From Candidatus Sulfotelmatobacter sp. (GTDB lineage: Bacteria > Acidobacteriota > Terriglobia > Terriglobales > Acidobacteriaceae): 10,085 nucleotides of DNA. The number at the start of each line of letters is the position of its first letter. The first letter of the stretch is position 1. The position numbers were made by a program, and so were the translations under genes. Location: contig JASHRB010000417.1 in the NCBI GenBank assembly GCA_030037575.1, forward strand, positions 1-10,085, in the 5' to 3' direction. Shown here in pieces: positions 7,008-10,085 of this stretch. The notes under the pieces were generated by a model. The model made no database searches. It saw only the letters and a list, made by a program, of their open reading frames with translations, and had not been told where the DNA came from.

Positions 7008-7330
7008 GTTTCGTGATCGCTCTGGTCTCGGCCTCCTCGCTGCCCGAAGCAGCGAGGCGATGGTTACCGGTCCGACAGCGCTCCCGTGGAGTGCCACTTT
7101 TACCGGTACCGGCCGCGGCGCATGGTTCGGAGAGTCACGCGCCGCAACCGCCGCAGCGAACCAGCCGCCCAACCCGCTCAAAGAGCGCGAAGTGGAGGAG
7201 GCCGCAATGCCCGGGCAAGCGGCAAGCGCTCGCGCGCTACCAAGTGCCCTCTGGCAATTCACGCTTCGAGAATTGCCAGCTGCCGCCGGCGTCGCCGCAA
7301 TCATCGTTTGACCGACTTCAGAGGTCTCAC
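7008..7330 (-). other. GC-rich, hairpin-dense region between rpoD and dnaB (possible structured RNA)
   Basis: No convincing protein is encoded; long open frames exist on both strands but have arbitrary Ala/Arg/Pro/Ser-rich composition with no known motif. Several strong inverted repeats lie close together. 7035-7043 pairs with 7049-7057 (9 pairs, loop CCGAA). 7062-7071 pairs with 7102-7110 (9 pairs, one bulge) and encloses a 7-pair hairpin, 7078-7084 with 7088-7094. 7115-7121 pairs with 7139-7145 (7 pairs). 7225-7229 pairs with 7234-7238. 7251-7260 pairs with 7270-7279 (10 perfect pairs). The series ends at the minus-strand terminator at 6970-7007, which suggests a minus-strand RNA. I find none of the conserved cores of RNase P RNA, tmRNA or SRP RNA. 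No promoter for it is obvious, so it might instead be a long rpoD 3' region. Confidence 0.4.
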
Positions 7331-7533
7331 GTTTGGCTGAACACACTTTCCGGCAGAATCTCCCATGGCGCAATCAAAATTCCCCCCGGTGGTGTGCAGA
7401 AACTGTGGAGGATGTCAGTTCCCTGTGGAAGATTGAGGAAAAGGCCGGGAAAACTTTGGCAGCTTAAATCAAGGGCAAACCGTCTTCCGTAGCTTAGACG
7501 GCGTGAAAGGGAAGGCGAGCCAGATGCATAAAG

Positions 7534-7553
7534 AAAAAAGCCGCGCCGCGCTC
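7534..7553 (-). terminator. Weak terminator-like element after rpoD
   Basis: About 30 bases after the rpoD stop, the minus strand reads GAGCGCGGCGCGGC followed by six T's, then CTTT. The T run is good, but the best stem (CGC-GGC-GCG with one bulged extension) is short. It may end part of the rpoD transcripts. Confidence 0.3.
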
Positions 7554-7584
7554 AAAGGTTCTCTCCCTGACCCGGTGCTGAAAA

Positions 7585-9276
7585 CTAATCCCTCACTCCA
7601 TCCATGAACGCTCGCAATTTCCGCGACCGCGACGGATGGCGCAGCTTGCGCAGCGCCTTGGCTTCGATCTGGCGGATGCGTTCGCGCGTAACCGCGAAGG
7701 ACTGGCCGACTTCTTCGAGCGTGTGCTCGCTGCCATCCTCGAGGCCAAAGCGCATCTTGATGACCTTTTCTTCGCGCGGCGTCAGGGTGCGCAGAACCTG
7801 TCCCGTCTGGTCCTTGAGATTCACGTTGATCACCGCTTCTGCCGGCGAAACCACGGCGCGGTCTTCGATGAAGTCGCCGAGATGCGAATCTTCTTCTTCG
7901 CCGATCGGGGTTTCAAGCGAGATGGGCTCCTGTGCGATCTTCAGCACTTTTCGCACTTTGGCCACCGGGATGTCCATGCGTTTGGCGATTTCCTCGCTGG
8001 TGGGCTCGCGCCCCAGCTCCTGCACCAGCTGACGAGAAGTGCGGATCAGCTTGTTGATGGTCTCGATCATGTGCACCGGAATGCGAATGGTGCGCGCCTG
8101 ATCGGCGATCGCGCGGGTAATCGCCTGCCGAATCCACCATGTCGCATACGTGGAAAATTTGTAACCCCGCCGGTATTCGAACTTGTCGACCGCCTTCATC
8201 AGGCCGATGTTGCCTTCCTGGATCAGGTCGAGGAATTGCAATCCGCGGTTGGTGTATTTCTTGGCAATCGAGACCACCAGCCGCAGATTGGCCTCAATCA
8301 GCTCGCGCTTGGCCTGCTCGGCATCCATGTCTCCCTGGATGATTTCGCGCTGCGTGCGCTTGATCTCCGGGAACAGGAGGCCGGCTTCCTGCTCGAGCTT
8401 TTCGATTTCCGTGCGCACCGCGCGGGCCTGGCGCTTGTATTCTTTTTTGACGTCTTCACTGCGCGTGGCCTCGGCTTTGCGCTCGAGGTTCTGCGCCTGG
8501 CGGTCGAGCGACCTCATGGCATCGACGGTTTTGTTGACGCGATCGATCAGCCGCTTGCGCTCGCTGTTGGTGAAACCAAGATTGCGCACGGCCAGGGAAA
8601 CCCGGACAATCGCCCGGGCCAGATTTTTGCGCGCACGCCGATGGTCTTTCGGCCGCTTCTTTTGCGACATGGCCACGTACTTTTCCTGCAAGCCGCCGAC
8701 TTTTTTGTACAGTTTGGCCATGTCGTCGATCTTGCCGGTGAATTCGTTGAGGCGGTTCTGCACGATGTCGTCGGTGATTTCTTCTTCGTCGAAGGTGACG
8801 ACTTCTTTGATGGAGCGCACGCCTTTTTTCAGGTCTTCGCCCATGGCCAGCAAATCGTGAATCACGATGGGCGAGCGGGACAAAGCTTTGAGCACGCGCA
8901 CCTGGCCGCGCTCAATGCGCTTGGCGATTTCCACTTCGCCTTCACGGGTGAGCAGAGGAACGGTCCCCATCTCGCGCAGGTACATGCGGACCGGATCGTT
9001 GGTTTTCTCCATCGCGCCGGGAGTGAGGTCGAGCTCGACGTCTTCTCCCTCTTCGATGTCTTCGAATTTTTTATCGAGCGCCGCCGAAGGCAATTTCGGG
9101 CCTTCGAGCACATCGATACCTTGCGTGCCAATGGTGGTTAGCAGGTCGTCCAGGTCTTCGGGACTGTGCACGTCATGCGGGATCAGTTCGTTGGCTTGAT
9201 CGTAGGTGAGGTAGCCCTTTTCTTTTCCGGCATCGACCAGCTTTTTTATGTCGTCGTACTTGTCATCAAGCGCCAA
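7585..9276 (-). CDS. rpoD: RNA polymerase primary sigma factor (sigma-70 / RpoD)
   Basis: This is the housekeeping sigma factor that directs RNA polymerase to -35/-10 promoters such as the one before dnaB. The product is 563 residues. Region 1.1 (about 1-60) is the acidic start with [20 protein letters not shown]. Region 1.2 is [21 protein letters not shown] (94-114). A long charged non-conserved region (about 130-315) identifies a group 1 sigma. Region 2 is [17 protein letters not shown] (325-341), [20 protein letters not shown] (351-370) and [17 protein letters not shown] (374-390). Region 3 follows at about 400-480. Region 4.2, the -35-binding helix-turn-helix, is [20 protein letters not shown] (519-538). 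The start is TTG at 9276: an in-frame TGA lies at 9291-9289, no ATG lies between, and a GAGGA site is well placed. dnaG precedes it on the same strand. Confidence 0.98.
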   Translation of the reverse strand: MALDDKYDDIKKLVDAGKEKGYLTYDQANELIPHDVHSPEDLDDLLTTIGTQGIDVLEGPKLPSAALDKKFEDIEEGEDVELDLTPGAMEKTNDPVRMYLREMGTVPLLTREGEVEIAKRIERGQVRVLKALSRSPIVIHDLLAMGEDLKKGVRSIKEVVTFDEEEITDDIVQNRLNEFTGKIDDMAKLYKKVGGLQEKYVAMSQKKRPKDHRRARKNLARAIVRVSLAVRNLGFTNSERKRLIDRVNKTVDAMRSLDRQAQNLERKAEATRSEDVKKEYKRQARAVRTEIEKLEQEAGLLFPEIKRTQREIIQGDMDAEQAKRELIEANLRLVVSIAKKYTNRGLQFLDLIQEGNIGLMKAVDKFEYRRGYKFSTYATWWIRQAITRAIADQARTIRIPVHMIETINKLIRTSRQLVQELGREPTSEEIAKRMDIPVAKVRKVLKIAQEPISLETPIGEEEDSHLGDFIEDRAVVSPAEAVINVNLKDQTGQVLRTLTPREEKVIKMRFGLEDGSEHTLEEVGQSFAVTRERIRQIEAKALRKLRHPSRSRKLRAFMDGVRD

Positions 9277-9285
9277 AAGATGTGT

Positions 9286-9290
9286 TCCTC
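9286..9290 (-). promoter_or_regulatory. Ribosome binding site for the TTG start of rpoD
   Basis: GAGGA on the minus strand, nine bases before TTG 9276. It overlaps the in-frame TGA at 9291-9289, so translation cannot come from further upstream. This decides the non-ATG start. Confidence 0.65.
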
Positions 9291-9304
9291 AAATTCGTCA
9301 ATTT

Positions 9305-9319
9305 CGCTCGCGGCGAGCG
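9305..9319. promoter_or_regulatory. Short perfect hairpin in the rpoD leader
   Basis: CGCTCG, loop CGG, CGAGCG: six G/C-rich pairs with a three-base loop, ending about 14 bases before the ribosome site. In the rpoD mRNA it could affect translation or stability. It could equally be a DNA palindrome for a regulator, or chance. Confidence 0.3.
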
Positions 9320-9387
9320 TGGGTACTTTCCTAATTGGTGGGAATTCCAGGGTAGCGCGGAGTTGTGCGCCTAGCACAAACTTACAG

Positions 9388-9416
9388 AGTTTATCATGTA
9401 AGTACCACGCCGTCTA
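9388..9416 (-). promoter_or_regulatory. Possible extended -10 promoter of rpoD
   Basis: Minus strand TAGACG (9416-9411), 17 bases, then TAAACT (9393-9388), preceded by TGA so that the -10 reads TGATAAACT. The -35 is poor. The predicted start near 9381 would give a leader of about 105 bases. The rest of 9292-9598, between dnaG and rpoD, shows no gene and no strong dnaG terminator. Confidence 0.35.
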
Positions 9417-9598
9417 TCACTTGCCTCGCTAAAAGCCCGCGCGCCCACCGCTAACTACAACTTCGCTAGACACTTAGATGATTCCAAGGGCGGTTTTGTT
9501 TCAAGCGGTTCTGCTGGAATTCCCGTTTAATCTCCACCGCCTATGGCCTCTCGAGGTGATTTAGCGCGCCTTGATCGAGGTCTCTTTGTGCACGGGTT

Positions 9599-10085
9599 TT
9601 AGCCGGTTCGGCGCAATTCCGCCTCCCCAAGATTGGGATCGCGCAGCGCGCGGTAGAGACGTTCGATCTCCGCCAGCAACTCGCGCCTACGGGATTTATC
9701 GTCGCTCAGGCCCGGCTGCTTCAATTGGCGCTGGGTTTCTTCGAGGCGGCGGCGCAGGTGAATGCGGCGCAGGGCGCGGACGGCGCTGTCGACCGTTTCC
9801 GCCGTGAGCTCGTCATTTTCTTCTTTTAGCAGGATGAAAGCGAGCGTGCGGCGGTCGGTGTCGGAGGCCGGAATTTGCATTACGTCGGCAATTTCGCCGC
9901 TGGCGGAGAGCAGCGCATCGATCAAGGATTCAGTGGCCAGGCCGCGATGCAGCGCTTCGTTTTGCAGAACAAACTGGGCCTGTCGCGCGGGGTCGAATTC
10001 TTCGTCCACTCCGTCGCGAGCGGAAACATGATGTTCGCCCGACTGCATTTGCCGCGACGAAGCCAGAGCGCGAACAAGAATTTTT
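9599..10085 (-). CDS. dnaG: DNA primase, C-terminal part (runs off the window)
   Basis: DnaG makes the RNA primers for Okazaki fragments and is stimulated by DnaB through its C-terminal domain. Only the last 161 codons are here, continuing beyond base 10085 and ending at TAA 9599-9601. The sequence is the helical C-terminal region: AQFVLQNEALHRGLATESLI, then EENDELTAETVDSAVRALRR, then RRRLEETQRQL and LLAEIERLYRALRDPNLGE, a typical primase tail of charged helices. The catalytic zinc-binding and TOPRIM domains lie outside the window, so the call rests on this less conserved domain plus the position just upstream of rpoD on the same strand, the common dnaG-rpoD arrangement. An internal ATG at 10048 could be mistaken for a start, but the frame remains open through it. 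Confidence 0.85.
   Translation of the reverse strand, partial: KILVRALASSRQMQSGEHHVSARDGVDEEFDPARQAQFVLQNEALHRGLATESLIDALLSASGEIADVMQIPASDTDRRTLAFILLKEENDELTAETVDSAVRALRRIHLRRRLEETQRQLKQPGLSDDKSRRRELLAEIERLYRALRDPNLGEAELRRTG

Noticed and set aside
7124..7140. Glycine-riboswitch-like GGAGAGTC
   Set aside because: The second conserved core of the aptamer is not found downstream, and no glycine-related gene is nearby.
6774..7373. 199-residue open frame on the minus strand (and a 223-residue one on the plus strand, 6821-7492)
   Set aside because: Composition is rich in Ala, Arg, Ser and Pro without motifs, the frames cover the dnaB promoter and the strong hairpins, and neither has a convincing ribosome site. 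Chance frames in GC-rich DNA explain them better.
7484..7500. tRNA-like D-arm (TAGCTTAGACGGC)
   Set aside because: No anticodon arm, T-arm GTTCRA motif or matching acceptor stem follows.

Overview
The window is an ordinary housekeeping stretch of a moderately GC-rich bacterial chromosome. The protein sequences (RpoD with an N-terminus starting [12 protein letters not shown], a 59-residue TatA, a signal-peptide amidohydrolase) look most like soil Acidobacteriota. That placement rests on recognition alone and is tentative. I see no insertion sequence, CRISPR array, phage gene or rRNA/tRNA gene.

Layout, left to right. (1) 1-179, plus strand: tatA, lacking only the first base of its ATG. (2) 176-2534, minus strand: an exported amidohydrolase (1086-2534), a doubtful small ORF (785-1024) and maf (176-733), all read in the same direction. 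The maf and tatA stop codons overlap tail to tail. (3) 2647-2903, minus strand: remains of a VOC (glyoxalase-like) gene with an internal deletion and a frameshift. (4) 3006-4814, plus strand: lepA, behind an extended -10 promoter. (5) 4815-5398: a convergent intergenic region, with a doubtful 60-residue ORF coupled to the end of dnaB. (6) 5399-6763, minus strand: dnaB, with a very good sigma-70-type promoter at 6799-6827. (7) 6828-7584: no convincing protein gene, but a cluster of strong hairpins, the last of which reads as an intrinsic terminator on the minus strand. (8) 7585-9276, minus strand: rpoD, from a TTG start. (9) 9277-9598: the rpoD leader and promoter region. (10) 9599-10085, minus strand: the C-terminal part of dnaG, running off the window.

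The right half is a replication/transcription cluster in which dnaG (primase), rpoD (housekeeping sigma) and dnaB (replicative helicase) lie in one direction, like a dispersed macromolecular-synthesis operon. DnaG and DnaB are direct partners at the fork. LepA (translation), TatA (protein export) and Maf (nucleotide-pool cleaning) are unrelated neighbours.

The least explained parts are the hairpin-rich segment between rpoD and dnaB (possible structured RNA) and the decayed VOC gene. I found no sign of an undescribed multi-gene system.
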